A DNA stretch of 64,000 nt from Podospora pseudocomata (lineage: Eukaryota > Ascomycota > Sordariomycetes > Sordariales > Podosporaceae): the NCBI RefSeq assembly GCF_035222375.1, contig NC_085887.1:3385501-3449500 (forward strand). The letters are read 5' to 3'. This document shows, in pieces, positions 21,836 through 33,561 of this stretch (positions are counted from its first letter, which is position 1; each line of letters begins with the position of its first letter). The position numbers were made by a program, and so were the translations under genes. Below the pieces are notes generated by a model. The model worked only from the letters and a program-made list of their open reading frames with translations, did not search any database and was not told the origin of the DNA.

Positions 21836-24800
21836 TGACGGCCATTTTTTTTTTCGAGTGTATCTCTTGCTTGTGCTTTTTTATCTTTTTTTTTCTGTTC
21901 TTTCTATTGGCCTGTCTGGTTGGCCCAACGGGGGCTGGAGATCCTGGAGGTAGACCCGCTATTAATAGCTACACTGACGAAGACAGTGCAGCACTTGATC
22001 GCTGATCATGGTGGGGAGATTTGGTTCTGCCAGGATAACTATTGAATAACCTTAGTTTTATTTTTATTTTCGCATTCGATAGTGTGTCTATTGAGATTAT
22101 TGCTGCCTTGAGGCTCTGCTATGCTTGTGTTTTCTCTGTGAAGCCGCCAAAAATAAACTTTTGGTGGGGGTTCCCGCTGTCGAATGTGGGCTTTTACCAG
22201 CGCAAATTCTACAATCGTATTGTTGGTGTTTTCCATCTTGTTGTTTGTCCCCAGGTCTGCAGGGTTCAATCCTCAATAACAACTCATCTAAAATTGGCTT
22301 AGTATTCTCTCTCTTCTTTCGGTGAAACTTTTTTGCTACATGGTAGTCAATGGTCTCCAACGCAGGCGACCGCGCTCTCTCAAGCGGAGATGCCGGAGGC
22401 CCTTTTGAGCTGAACAGGCACGTCAACCCTTGACCGTTGGGCCCTGGACCCCGCCTTCTAACGCCCATCTCAGGTCAACCTGGGAATGGAAACTCTGTGC
22501 CCATCCGCCATTCTGCAGCCCAAAGAGCGGATGGTTTTCTTAGGGCATTGCCCACGCCCCCACGTCCGAGCCTGGATGCTGCAAAAGGACTCTTGGACGA
22601 CAGCACCCAGCCTTTCAGGTTTTCGGATGAATTTGTCACCCGGGACCTGGAGCATGGATAGAGAAGCCCAGACCAGCTGAACGACGGTCAACAGTGACGC
22701 ACAACTGCCCGCCATTCTGCGCCTCTAGTGAGAGCCGGTAGACCACGAACCGGCGGGGACGAGGCTTGCGAGGATTATCGGCGACAACCTGGAAACAGTT
22801 ACAGGCGTCTGTGCGGTGAATCTCAGCATCGCTGCTCTCACCCTTGCCCGTGCCGCGTACCATCTGACGGGGCCCGGAAAACCAGCGGGGAAAACTCCAC
22901 GAAGGTCGGAGAGCTCGAGGCGAGAGTTTGCATGCATTTCAACGGAAGCAAATCAATAGTCCGCAACGCCGCACCCGGCTTTCCACTCCCATCCTGCCTG
23001 CTCATGACAGCATCTGACCGAACACACGCCTTGGTGCAATAAAGAGGACCCAGCCGCCAATAAGAGCGGCCCTTCAACGTGCTGTCCTATCGCCAGCGTT
23101 TCATCAGACTCTCCGTAGTCGCGGCAGCCGGTATTGTTCCGGTCGGTGAGTTGACCCGATGCCTGATTTGATGCGTTGACAAGACTCCTGATCGAACCCC
23201 GACATTTGATAGGAAGGAGATATCCAGAAACGGAAAAATTTGTCAAATCCCAGATGCAGGACCACATCTTCTAAGCCCACCCGAGGTATACCTATCAGAC
23301 GCCGTTGTGGGTGTGGCTTTGCTCCGCTGCTTTGAGTTGCCGTTGCCCTTCCTTTTTTCCTAGTCGCTCTTCGCTAGATCTTGGCCGGCGCCGTGCGAGG
23401 CACGGCTTTTTTTTTTTTCTAGAACAAGCACACCCCCTAGCCCCCTTGCGCGCGGTTATCGTCCACCTTGCTGCTGCTGAGGACGGCTGCATACTGATAC
23501 CCCTGCGGGTAACGCTGCCATTGCAGCAGTGCAGCTAATGGGGTAGATAAAGCTTGTGCTGCGGGGTGGTGTGTCTACAGCGCGGCCTTTTGTTGAAGAG
23601 CACGCCCCTCCCCCGGGCCTCTTTGCCTCACTCCCGTGTCTGGTTGCCTGCGCTCCTTAGACTGCGCTGTTGCTCATCGCCTTGAGTGCGACCGCTTGTT
23701 GTTGTTTCTCCTACTCCCTTTCACTTCGGATCGAACCCTATCAACCACAGGAACAGCAATTGGCAGGTTGGAATCACGCTGCACATGTAATAGTGTGTGC
23801 CGGGGAGAGGGTAAAGACATGCTGTTCTCGAAAGCCTGACAACTAACGCATAGAGAGACAGGTAGCTGGCGCACAACGATACAGCGTTGGGTACCTGACC
23901 AGCTTTTTGATGGGGTGTGACTGTTTAGCAGGTGCAGTTTTGCCCTTTCTCTGGCAATGGACCACGATCATCTGCAAAACTCAGATGATGTGTGGGGGGA
24001 CCGGAGCCGGCGTTGGGGAGGGTTTCGGCTGAGGTTGTGGTTAGGCGTGGGAATTGGTAGGGAGCGTAGGACACCGTGCCGGTGCGGGAGTAAGTTCCGG
24101 TTTGGAGGTCGGTGGTGATGGAGGGGATTCTCTTGAGGGCGGGGAGGAGGTTGAGGGAGTTGGTGAGGAAGGGGGGGGTCTGAATAGACTGGGGCCTCTT
24201 CAGCGAACATGGGGTTTCCACTGCGGTGAACATGGAGGGGGACCGGGGCAGGGTTTACAGGGGCTCGGGGCCACACAGGAGCCTCGGAGCCACGTTCGAC
24301 AAGGGTCAGGGAGGTCATCAGGGGGTGAAGGAGGGGTGGATGGCTGGTACAAATTCGGATTCTGATCGACGACACCCGTCCACATAATCCCGAAGAGACA
24401 AGTTTCGTGGACCAAGAATGCGTCGGGTTGCATCACGCCTTGTGCTGCTGGTGGAGGGTTTGCCAAGCCAGTGCTGGTTGGGCGTGTGTTTCGCTGCTGT
24501 GATAGTCCCGGCGGGGGTCAGGTTCAGCCGAGGCCAGAGCAATCCGACACCACAGTGGGGAGAGAATATTCCACACACTGGGTGCGATCCCACTAGACCA
24601 CTTCTCAAAGGCTTGGATACGTGGAGCAGGTGAAGCAGGGGGCCAGTGAAGTAGCGGGGAAGGTATCGAGAAGGAGCTAGTCTTGGCGGTCGGGTAGCTG
24701 CCGGCTGCAGGGCCAATTGGTCAACTTGGAAACTTACCCAGCTAAGCTGCCCAGCTAAGCTGCCCAGCTTTACGTGCCGTGCCGTTCATGTAATACAATA

Positions 24801-24960
24801 CCTCTTCAGTCACCACACTCCCCTCCTATCGTCCACTGAAACTTCCCTATAAATATATGATGTTCTCGCTTCTCTTTTGGCAGTAGCCGTGTGATTTGCA
24901 ACGCTTTCAATCAGCCATCTAATAGATCCACACCTAACGATATCCTTATCGCTCTTCAAG
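21836..24960. other. Gene-poor stretch
   Basis: 3' flank of the Arg-rich gene, T-rich runs near 21847 and 23407, and a region at 23925-24466 where all three minus-strand frames are open and proline-rich but no single model is coherent. A short tandem repeat (CCCAGCTAAGCTG) is at about 24738-24770. At 24848-24855 lies a TATAAATA box, 113 bp before the next gene. Confidence 0.35.
24848..24855 (+). promoter_or_regulatory. TATA box of small gene A
   Basis: TATAAATA 113 bp upstream of the ATG at 24961, in a pyrimidine-rich context. Similar TATA-like elements precede the other family members at distances of about 113-205 bp. Confidence 0.45.
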
Positions 24961-25481
24961 ATGGAAACAAACACTTCATCGGACTTCTCAAGGTGAAATT
25001 CACCTATCCACGACGCCTTACCCAACCGCAATCTTTTCACCGCACAGCATGAATCTTTTTGAATCTTAAAGCAGCCAGGCTTGCTAACCTTTTCTCCCGT
25101 AGCCAGTCCAGCAATCCCATCTTGACACCGCGGACAACCTCTGCCACTCACAACACCGGCAACTTTGGTAACAACGACAAGCACGAGTCTACAGCTAGTT
25201 CGCATAACAATAGCCCGTCAATGCCAACCACAAGTCCAAAGCCCGAGGAGATCCAAACTGAGCCAACTGCAGCACGCAATTCCGACATTCTTGCATCTGC
25301 CTTCACCTCTTCAAGCTTCGATGCGGACAGCTCGCTGCATGGCCGTTTCCAAGACGCACCCCACCAGCACCCCAATCCCTACAGCCGCATCGGTTGTTAC
25401 ACCGTCAAAGCCCAGCAGCTGATTGACAACTTTGACCAGCGGTTCGACCCCGAACCCAACACCATCGATAAACCCGTCTAA
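24961..25481 (+). CDS. Small protein family member A (144 aa, novel family)
   Basis: Two exons, 24961-24992 and 25079-25481. The intron has donor AG|gtgaaa and acceptor gccag|G, and restores AGG (Arg) in frame, giving METNTSSDFSR then LANLFSRSQSS. The middle is Ser/Thr/Asn/Pro-rich and probably disordered. The C-terminal third holds the two blocks shared with genes B, C and D: FTSSSFDADSSLHGRF, and after a 16-residue spacer YTVKAQQLIDNFDQRF. There is no signal peptide or membrane segment, so it is probably intracellular. Function unknown. A TATA box lies 113 bp upstream. An acceptor a few bases earlier (ending aaag) would run into a stop, which is why the chosen acceptor is preferred. Confidence 0.6.
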
Positions 25482-28278
25482 TTCCCGTCAATCTCGAGAC
25501 AGCATCATGCAGTTTGCGCCAACTTCACACCGAACAACTGCCATGAGCGGGAAAGAGGACTCTTTTTTTCTTTTCTTTTCTTTTTTTTATTCGATTTTGC
25601 ATTATGATCATGATGTTGCTTTTTATCTAATTGAGCTTTGCCGCTCTATTTTTCTCCTTGGTGCATCCGCTTAGATGATGGTCAACACAAGTTGTTTGAC
25701 AGGTACCTAGATGTCTGGGTCCAATCCAGAGCCAGCGATATTATGACTTACACAATCTGTTCTTTCCTGGTTTTATAGAGTTGGGACGAATGGCCGGGAT
25801 CGACTGGGGTAGCGAGGGTAGATGAAACTTTGACGGTTATCATTTGCGGGGTATGAATGGCTGGAAGAACACGTGGGGGCCAAGTTTGCACTTCTTTCGG
25901 TGTTTTGCATAGCGGCCGTTGTCGTTCTTGCTCTTGCAAAGAGAGAATTGGCACACCGCTCTTGGGAAGACCACTAGCGACACCGTGTTGAGAATAAGCT
26001 TTCATCCGTACATTTTAGCTTTCAGTTTACAATTTCAGAGTTGGTATATTGAGGACAAGGTTCGAATCGCTATAATATTTGGTAAATACCTGAGGTTATC
26101 CATGCTCTTCGGCTTCCCTCAAAATCCTGTGTCGAGAGCTACCCTGGACCAGCAAAGTCAATGGAATGGAAATCTGCACTGTAAGCAGCAGGATTTGCAC
26201 ACATCACCGCGACGTTTACCCATGACTTATTACTCGTGCTGCGATATTATTGTCTCCCATTACTTCTCCGCTAGGAAGGCTCTCAGAATACACACCAATA
26301 CCACGCGAAACACGATAATTACACGACACAATAGCGCTCATCACGGTACTGCGTAATTACTTCTGTAAGCTTTCAGTCACCTAACTGCCACTTGTCCAAC
26401 ATCTGTCAGGTTGCTCTTGGACACCCGCCAACATTCATGCATACCAGGCTGCCGGTACGTGTCACCCAAATCTGCACCATGCCGTTTTGGGAGGCCTATG
26501 CATGTTCCCGCTCGGTTTTTTCCTTTGGGATTAGCCTGCCCACCGACAATCTGCGCTGGCAGTTGACCGAAAAGGGGTGCACTTGCAGCTTTTTAACGGA
26601 ACAACTATGAATCGGATGAACGCTGATTTGGGCAAACCCACATGGGATATCTGCAGTCCAAGATTGATAGCGTACAGACTGCGGAGGATGCGACTTGCAT
26701 GGCATGGCCGCTTGTTTACTAGCCTGGGCCCTGTCTGCCTGTCAAGTTGAGACTTTTACTACTCCTGGGATACATTCTCGACATCGCAGGTCATCGCTTC
26801 TCCTCTTCCTACATCCCTTTCTACATCTCACCGCAGTGGCATTCGATGCAGCCCGGTCATCGCCAGCTGGATACATCAAGCGGGCTTGCTATACCGGATT
26901 CCATCCGCATTATTTGTGGTACGATACGCATAGGATCGAGGTAAATAGACGGGCAGGTATTTGATCATGGGTACATCCTGCAGAGTAAGCAACACAGTCA
27001 GGTACCCTACCGTGACGTCGGGCTACAATTGGGTAATTACATCCCGGACGCTCTAGATACCTACACTGCTCATATAGGTCTACACATGACAAAGCCGCAA
27101 GGAGCTGCCGAGTGATCTCGAGGTGCGAGTGGGAACAAATGCATGTGCATGCTATTTTGTCGAAGTGCAGCCTTTGTTGCAGATCATCTTGAGCACTCGA
27201 GATCAGATATCCTCTCCGGATCAGGAATACTTTCCGGGCTCATGGATTATGATTGGATGAGCACCCATCAAGCGCATGCAGCGAGAGGGTGGGGCCCTGT
27301 AGCTGGTCCGAAGTTGGCTTGGTGCAGGCCCGCCTTCCATTGTGGCTGCTCTCCGGCCTTATCAGCCCTGCTGGTCATGCACAATGAATTATCAGGAAGC
27401 TTTCGTACCATAATACGGGCTCAGAACCTAAGCCTTGGAAGCAAGCTGTAGATGTTTGCAACTTGGAGTCCCGTAGTCTCTGTTATCCAGTCAAAGTTGA
27501 GTCGATCGCTATTAATAGGGAGTTGAGATAAATGTAAAAGGTAAACATAAACAATGAACGGGGTAGTGAGTGGATAGGTAAGGATGTGGGGATACACCCC
27601 GGCCACTCTGCCGGCTGTGATGATTTTGGTCGCACGTGCGGGGGCTGCTTGCTGTAAAGCCCAGAAGAGAAGGTGCTTTGATTTGGCTCCCGCCACACCC
27701 GTCTAGTGTTTAACTGTGTGCTACCTGGTAGCTCAAGACTTTACGAAACTTATTATATGGAAGATTTTGATAACCATTCCCTCTTGCCGAAAACCAACAA
27801 AAACACCTGTGGTCATCTCCCCAGTGAATTTCAATTGATGGTGGTTCAATGAGGTATCTTGAGCACTATGTAGCCATTTCCAAGCCCACGCACGATGAAT
27901 CTTTGGTCACTGTCTACCTACCAAATGGGGTTCCAGCGCAAGTTGAGCCAAACTGCTGGATCAATCACAACCATCCGAAGTAGCCTAGCCGTGATCCATC
28001 GCTGCACGCGCGTGCCGGGGGGAGGGGTGGGAGGCGGTCCAACATGCACACCTTATGCATCCGTGCGGCAGTGAGCCCACCTACACAAGTAAACGTACAA
28101 CGGTGTCTTGTTAGCTATATATCGATCACCTCCAGCTCTTTTCTAGGGGAGAAGACATGATTCCCCTTTTTCATCCCAAAGTTCCTTTCATCTCACGATT
28201 CGAAGCTTTTTCCAGAGCCAAGTTTTACTTGCTCGTATCACATTGTATCCCATCACAGATAGCAGATCCACATTCACC
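25482..28278. other. Intergenic between small genes A and B
   Basis: No supported gene. Open frames here (for example 25919-26356) are short, end in low-complexity sequence and lack domains. A TATATAT element at 28116-28122 lies about 160 bp before gene B and is likely its promoter. Confidence 0.4.
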
Positions 28279-28710
28279 ATGCCCTCTACCTCCAACCCCA
28301 AGCTTAGCACCTCAGTAACACACAACACCAAAAATTCAATGTTGGTCGTCATTTTACTTGCCTCGTATCCCACTCTTCCAACATGATTTTAACAGTTATT
28401 TTCTGCTTGTAGCTCTCGATACCCCCAGCCTCTCTCAACCCAGTCACCATCGACAGTCACCCCTTCCGCAATCAAGAAAGCGTCACCCAAGAAGAAGCGC
28501 AACAACGCCATGTTGGAGTACTACCTTGCCGAGTCTCCCAGAGACGGAGCAAACATGTACTGCCGTTGTCACTCTGGCTACCATCCAACATCAACCCCGT
28601 CGTCGGCGCCGTCCCGTTCTTCGGCTACCACATCCCCCAAGAAAGAGTCGACCGCCTATGCTTCCAAGGCCGTGGATGCTTTTGACACTGCATCTATCGA
28701 GAATCGGTAG
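28279..28710 (+). CDS. Small protein family member B (about 105 aa, novel family)
   Basis: Exon 1 starts ATG CCC TCT ACC (MPSTSNPKLSTS), 28279-28314. The preferred intron runs from gtaaca to cccccag, exon 2 is 28429-28710, total 105 residues. An alternative keeps exon 1 to 28340 and begins exon 2 at 28413. Both reach the same frame. The middle carries a basic run (SPKKKRNN), a possible nuclear signal. The family blocks are YLAESPRDGANMYCRC and, after a longer Ser/Pro-rich spacer, YASKAVDAFDTAS at the C-terminus. The other two plus-strand frames are also open here, so frame choice rests on the match to genes A, C and D. No other domain is seen. Confidence 0.5.
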
Positions 28711-29363
28711 AGAGAGGGATTTTTCTCTTTTTGCGGCACGGTGCTGAACATTCTCAGGCGGCGCGGACCGGAGCAAAGCTCGGGTGACACACCGGAGCAG
28801 ACCCACATTTCCGGCGCGGAATTCATGGTCAGTCATGCGGAGCTCGGAGGCTGTTGGCGGCGCGAGATATGTGATGAAATTGATGATTGGCTGAAGCTAC
28901 GACAAAAATTTTTTGGATCTTTTTTTCTTCTCGGTCTGTTGCAGCGGTTGATCGGCGTCTTATGCGGGTAGCTAGCAGGTTGGATGGACTAGTTTCTCAA
29001 CTTGAGTACAATACTCTTATTTTTTTTTAACCTCATGCTCCCATCACTGTAACCTAGTAGTCTTAACTCCTGCTGTTCAAGACATCCATTGTACCTAGTC
29101 CGTTCTTTTGGTATAAGCAAGTCTAGTGATACCTCGGTGCGACCCGCACTAACAGATAGTCTTTTGGTGAGAAAGCAACGCCTGATATCGAACAGAACAA
29201 GGCTGTCTCATGCAGGAATTGGTAGATGGATAAATATCCCCCATACATATAGTGTACCATCTCGTACCCCGAAGACAATCAGCAATTAGTTATATAATTT
29301 CTCCTTGATCGGTGCGACTAGTAGAGCAGGTACGACTTGATACTATGTTTGTCGGTAAACTTT
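28711..29363. other. Intergenic between gene B and the LTR cluster
   Basis: 3' flank of gene B with T-rich runs. No gene or RNA signal is seen. Confidence 0.4.
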
Positions 29364-29368
29364 CCACG

Positions 29369-29724
29369 TGTCACGGCGGTTGCTCCGTGACCGTCGTTGA
29401 CCCACTGATGGAGCTTGGCACGTGCAGAGCACGGGCCAATGCAACTAGAAAGATCTTGCATCTCGCTGCCGCGAGACCTGTTTGTAGCTCTTTGAGCTAC
29501 GTCTTGACAATAGAGCCTGCCCGTACCTGACGGAATAGAGCCCAGTGTGACGGCTGTGGCGGCGTCACCATATATATACCACTGGAGCGAGCCAAGCCTG
29601 GAAGCTTGGCTCACTTGTAGCTTTTGATAGCAATCACAGTGGGTATGGTGCAGTGGTCCGGCCTGCCGTGACACTTAACTGAATACTACTGTCATTAACC
29701 TGTCAACCTGTGCTACCCGTGACA
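29369..29724. mobile_element. Solo LTR 1 (LTR retrotransposon remnant)
   Basis: A 356-bp element with inverted termini TGTCACGG and CCGTGACA, flanked by a perfect 5-bp target-site duplication CCACG (29364-29368 and 29725-29729). A TATATATA box is inside. No internal retrotransposon sequence is present, so this is a solo LTR left by recombination. Family (Ty3 or Ty1 type) cannot be told from the LTR alone. Confidence 0.8.
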
Positions 29725-29933
29725 CCACGCATAAGCCACGCTCGTCACTATTCCGCAGTTGCTGTTGTGCTACCAAGCATCTTTCATGGATTTAAGCCTG
29801 TCCCGGAGCTTTGTCCCCTACTTTGCTTGCAGATGGAGTGGCGTTGTAATTAAACGATCAGGACGGAATCTACAGGTTGGGAAAGACATATCATTCCGTA
29901 ATGGGTGGGTCAGCGCCGAGGATCCCGATTGTT

Positions 29934-30054
29934 GCATGGCCAGCAGGATCTGCAAGTGCGTAGCTTGCTTGCATGGGCAGCAGGACCTACAAGTGCGTAG
30001 ATTGCATGCATTGGCAGCAGGACCTGCAAGTGCGTAGCTTGCATGCATGGGCAG
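29934..30054. repeat. 37-bp minisatellite, about three units
   Basis: Three successive units of the form GCATGCATGGGCAGCAGGAC followed by CTGCAAGTGCGTAGCTT. Copy 2 of the surrounding duplication has only one degenerate unit near 31672-31705, so the array expanded (or contracted) after duplication. Confidence 0.75.
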
Positions 30055-30055
30055 A

Positions 30056-30448
30056 TGTGACGAACCCCTGTACAGAACCTCTGAAAGGGATACTGGTTGA
30101 AGGTAACTTCTGACAATTGGTTCGGTGCAGCTAAACAGTGCACAACAAGATGTCTCAATGTAAACACAAGATACCGTGAATACAATCTGTGATTGCATAC
30201 TGCGGAACTATCTACGAGCTGTCTAGTTCCTCCGTATATATAGACATTAGATTCTCCCCGATCATGGTGATCATTCCGCTCTTCCCCAATGATCGCAATG
30301 ATCGCTATGATCCTTCTCTGCTTCCTATTGGTCGTTCTTCCGTGATCACTGCACTTCCCAGTCTTATTGCCCATGATCGCTGCGACCTTGTTCTGATTGG
30401 TCGGTGGCCTTGTACCGCTCCACCGTTCCCGATTTTAAGGTTGTGACA
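30056..30448 (-). mobile_element. Solo LTR 2
   Basis: A 393-bp element, termini TGTGAC and GTGACA, with perfect 5-bp target-site duplication GCAGA (30051-30055 and 30449-30453). In minus orientation it shares TATATATACGGAGGAACT and a CCTGTACAGGGGTT-like end with solo LTR 3, so the two are related but diverged. No internal retrotransposon sequence is present. Confidence 0.8.
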
Positions 30449-30495
30449 GCAGAGCGTGCCTCCGGGTTGCCTGCATGACGATGTAGGCAGCGTGT

Positions 30496-30862
30496 TGTTA
30501 CGCCCCAAGCGTAATACCCCTGTACAGGAACCACTGGGTGTCACGGCGTCGGAAGACAGTGGGGTCCACGGTCCAGTATCGGCCAATCAGGAGCGGACCG
30601 GAGACCGTCTGTAAGTCAACGGTCCACGGTCCACTGGTCTATATATACGGAGGAACTGGCTGGTGTAGATAGACAGTTCCTCATGCAAGCAATCAAGTTC
30701 ATTTGTCTACAATCTACTCTCAGTAGCTCTTTATTAGAACCACCTGTTGTTGACAGTGAACCCGTGTCTGAGACGCTTGTCACAACCTTCGATCATCCTG
30801 TCATATTCACCTCTGGCGTACTGCCTTGCAGTCTGTATCCATTCCTGGTGCAGGTTGTAACA
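30496..30862 (+). mobile_element. Solo LTR 3
   Basis: A 367-bp element, termini TGTTAC and GTAACA, flanked by the perfect 5-bp duplication CGTGT (30491-30495 and 30863-30867). The uninterrupted site is preserved in copy 2 of the host duplication around 31726-31730, which confirms a clean insertion. It contains CTATATATACGGAGGAACT (TATA region). Its last 185 bp match LTR 4 in inverted orientation. Confidence 0.88.
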
Positions 30863-31078
30863 CGTGTGCCAAGAGTCTTTTGCCGGATGCCCGCAAGGCT
30901 GGTTAATGGGACGTCCCTACTGTCAGGTTCTTCTCTATATCTTCACATCCTCCTACACCGTTAAGGATCCTCGTAGAACCGTCTCTATTCATTTTGTGCC
31001 GACGACTGGATAGTTGTCCCAGAGCACCCCCCTTTGTCGCTTTCATTCACCTACACGACTGCAAACTCACCTTTCACT

Positions 31079-31945
31079 CTGCTTGCAGATAGAGTGGCGT
31101 TGTAATTAAACGATCAGGACGGAATCTACAGGTTGGGAAAGACATATCATTCCGTAATGGTGTTACAACCTGCACCAGAAATGGATACAGACTGCAAGGC
31201 AGTACGCCAGAGGTGAATATGACAGGATGATCGAAGGTTGTGACAAGCGTCTCAGACATGGGTTCACTGTCAACAACAGGTTGTTCTAACAAAGAGCTAC
31301 TGAAAGTAGATTGTAGACAAATGAACTTGAATTGCTTGCATGAGGAATCAGATTCCTCGACACGGGGAGCGCCCGGCGCTCCCCCCTATTTATGTCTAGC
31401 TATCTACATATATTTCTGAAGTATCTTTGTACCTTGCTCAGTGTGCTCGTGTGCTCAGTGGTCTTGGCGCACTGAGCAGACTGAGCAGACTGAGCAACTC
31501 CTAATTGGTTGCACGGGGGCTTGTGGGTCTTTCCATCCCTGGCCCAATGATTGGCTGAGGTGCCCAGCACCTCGGGTACCACCCAGTGGTTCCTGTACAG
31601 GGGTATTACGCTTGGGACGTAACAAATGGGTAGGTTAACGCCGAGGACCCCGATCGCCGTACAGTTAGTGGTTATGCGAGTGCATAGTTTGCTTGCTTGG
31701 GCAGGTTGCCTGCATAACGATGTGGGCAGCGTGTGCCAAGAGTCTTTTGCCGGATGCCCGCAAGGCAGGTTAATGGGACGTCCCTACTGTCAGGTTCTTC
31801 TCTATATCTTCACATCCTCCTACACCGTTAAGGATCCTCGTAGAACCGTCTCTATTCATTTTGTGCCAACGACTGGATAGTTGTCCCAGAGCACCCCCCT
31901 TTGTCGCTTTCATTCACCTACACAACTGCAAACTCACCTTCCTGA
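31079..31945 (+). repeat. Tandem duplication, copy 2, containing the gene C promoter
   Basis: Direct repeat of 29822-31078. Its end merges into the leader of gene C (ATG 31980). Interrupted by solo LTR 4. Once the LTRs are discounted the two copies align along their whole length apart from the minisatellite and a few small indels. Confidence 0.8.
31161..31624 (-). mobile_element. Solo LTR 4
   Basis: A 464-bp element, termini TGTTAC and GTAACA, perfect 5-bp duplication AATGG (31156-31160 and 31625-31629). The empty site is preserved in copy 1 of the host duplication near 29900-29904 (CCGTAATGGGTGGG). It is inverted relative to LTR 3 and shares its first 40 and last 185 bp, with a different centre that carries short CTGAGCAGA repeats. 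No internal region is present. Confidence 0.9.
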
Positions 31946-31979
31946 CTCTGCTCTATCTCAGTGGAACCACTCCCAAAAG

Positions 31980-32389
31980 ATGTCTACCCCTTCAACATCT
32001 TCCTCCTCGAAACTTCGGTATGTTTTGTTTCCGTTCGAGCTCCCGGTGTCAAGTTGTGTGATCTAATAAATTTTCTTATTTTTAGCATCGAGTTGCGCAG
32101 TCCAACTCTATCCAGCGCAACCCTTGGTCGCTCCCAACTCCAAAGCTCCAACAGTCTCAGCAGCACCACTACTTTCAGCATCACCGCAACAAGCACCACC
32201 ACATCATTGCACCAACTCGAGGGCTTCATTGAGCAAGACATGTTCGACGATGGCACTATTCATAGTAGAGTGCCGGAACATGAAGTCCATTTCGATGAAG
32301 ACTCGTGCGTCCCTTTCTACGAAGCACGCGCACACGCTGCCATCGCGCAATTCGAGATTGCTTTTGCAGGCGTTGATGAAGAGCGCTGA
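31980..32389 (+). CDS. Small protein family member C (113 aa, novel family)
   Basis: Two exons, 31980-32017 and 32086-32389, intron GTATGT...TTTTTAG, giving MSTPSTSSSSKLR then IELRSPTLSS, 113 residues. It is the best supported member: strong splice signals, ATG in good context (AAAAGATGTC) and a single clean frame. The Ser/Thr-rich first half is probably disordered. The C-terminal half carries the family blocks FIEQDMFDDGTIHSRV and YEARAHAAIAQFEIAF, with an acidic spacer (HEVHFDEDS). There is no signal peptide or membrane segment. The promoter lies in a recent tandem duplication interrupted by a solo LTR about 350 bp upstream of the ATG, which may affect expression. Function unknown. Confidence 0.75.
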
Positions 32390-33561
32390 AGGGAGATTGG
32401 CCTGGGCGTGCACAGTGTGGCCTGTTTCGCAGCCTCAACTCCCATGATCCAGCCAATCAACTCGATGCAACAGGGGAGGGGTGGCTGCCTGTTTTGGGGG
32501 TGGTGTGCCAACAACTTCTATTCCGCACCCCGCCGCCGGGCGGCCCCTGCCCTGCCTGCCTGGTACTTCTTTTCATCTTCCAGCAAAAGCGAAAATTGTC
32601 GCTGGAGATGTGTGAAAGCCATCTTTTCCCACCAGCTCCTCGACATAGCCATCGACAAACAACACCACCCCCATCTTCCCATCCAACAGCTACATCTATA
32701 TAATTTCTCTCATTTCTACTCTCATCACTTATAAACGGAAAAAAATTTGGAAAAAAAAATTTGAAAAAAAAAAAGAAATTTGAAAAGAAAAAAAAATCAC
32801 ATCCTGTTTGATTCCCTCCTACTCTTCTTATTTTAATTTTTTCCTGCAGCACTTGGCTTCCGAAAAAAAAAAACACAAAAAAGGCACTATATGGGGTCTG
32901 CGCTTGGTGCAAGCTTCACGGGCGAGCGAGCTGACGTCAAAAGTGGATACGAATGGTTTCAGTTTCTTGTCAGGGATCTCCTTTCTCCAGTTTAAACTTT
33001 TTGGATTGTGATTTTAGGGATAGCACGAGGAGAAAGAGGCGGTTCATCAATGGCACATGACAGCAAACGCAAACGGGCACAACGCTTATGATGACATGGC
33101 GGGGGTGTAACTGGTTAGAGGGTGTGGACTTGGTTTCTGTTGATTTATAGCAGATGGGTGGGTAGATAGAATATCTTCTTGCGGAGTCAAATATATCCCG
33201 TTTTCTCCCCACCACAAAGCACGGATGGGTTAGCTGCATGTGCATGGTACCTATCTTCAATCTTTACGCATGTCGAAATTTGAGTTTGCACAGGAGTTAG
33301 TTAGTCGGTTCCATTCGACTGTGAGACCATCATTCTAAGGAGCACAAACACGCAAAGTTGTGAGCAAAGTATTATTTATATATTACGTTAGACTCTAGAC
33401 AACAAACTCACCTACCTGGGCCGATATCAAACTTACCGTATGCATAACTGAAATTCAAGCACTTACCTTGAAACCTACGATCAGCAAATTCCTTTCCTCT
33501 ACTCCAAGATATTCCGACCGTACTCATCTGGCGCCGTCAGCATAGTGAGAATGAGTCATGA
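32390..33561. other. Intergenic between gene C and the F-box gene
   Basis: 3' flanks of two converging genes. Contains an A-rich low-complexity tract at about 32738-32800 with repeated AAATTTGAAAA. No other gene is seen. A short extra 3' exon of the F-box gene cannot be excluded. Confidence 0.4.

Larger units (their letters stand above)
29822..31078 (+). repeat. Tandem duplication, copy 1 (5' flank of gene C)
   Basis: A segment beginning CTTTGCTTGCAGATGGAGTGG and ending in the stretch that reads GACTGCAAACTCACCTTTCA. It is repeated directly downstream at 31079-31945, where it forms the promoter and leader of gene C. Copy 1 is enlarged by two solo LTRs and a 37-bp minisatellite. In the readily aligned last 210 bp I count three differences from copy 2, two of them G to A, so the duplication is recent. 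Confidence 0.8.

Noticed and set aside
23925-24466. Minus-strand proline-rich frames (for example starting MANPPPAAQG and MFTAVETPCS)
   Set aside because: Several frames are open at once, joining them needs an unexplained frame change near a poly-G run, and no family motif is present. It could be a relic but is not supported.
30680-31350. Large inverted repeat considered as a hairpin transposon or TIR element
   Set aside because: Explained fully by two solo LTRs in opposite orientation, each with its own target-site duplication.
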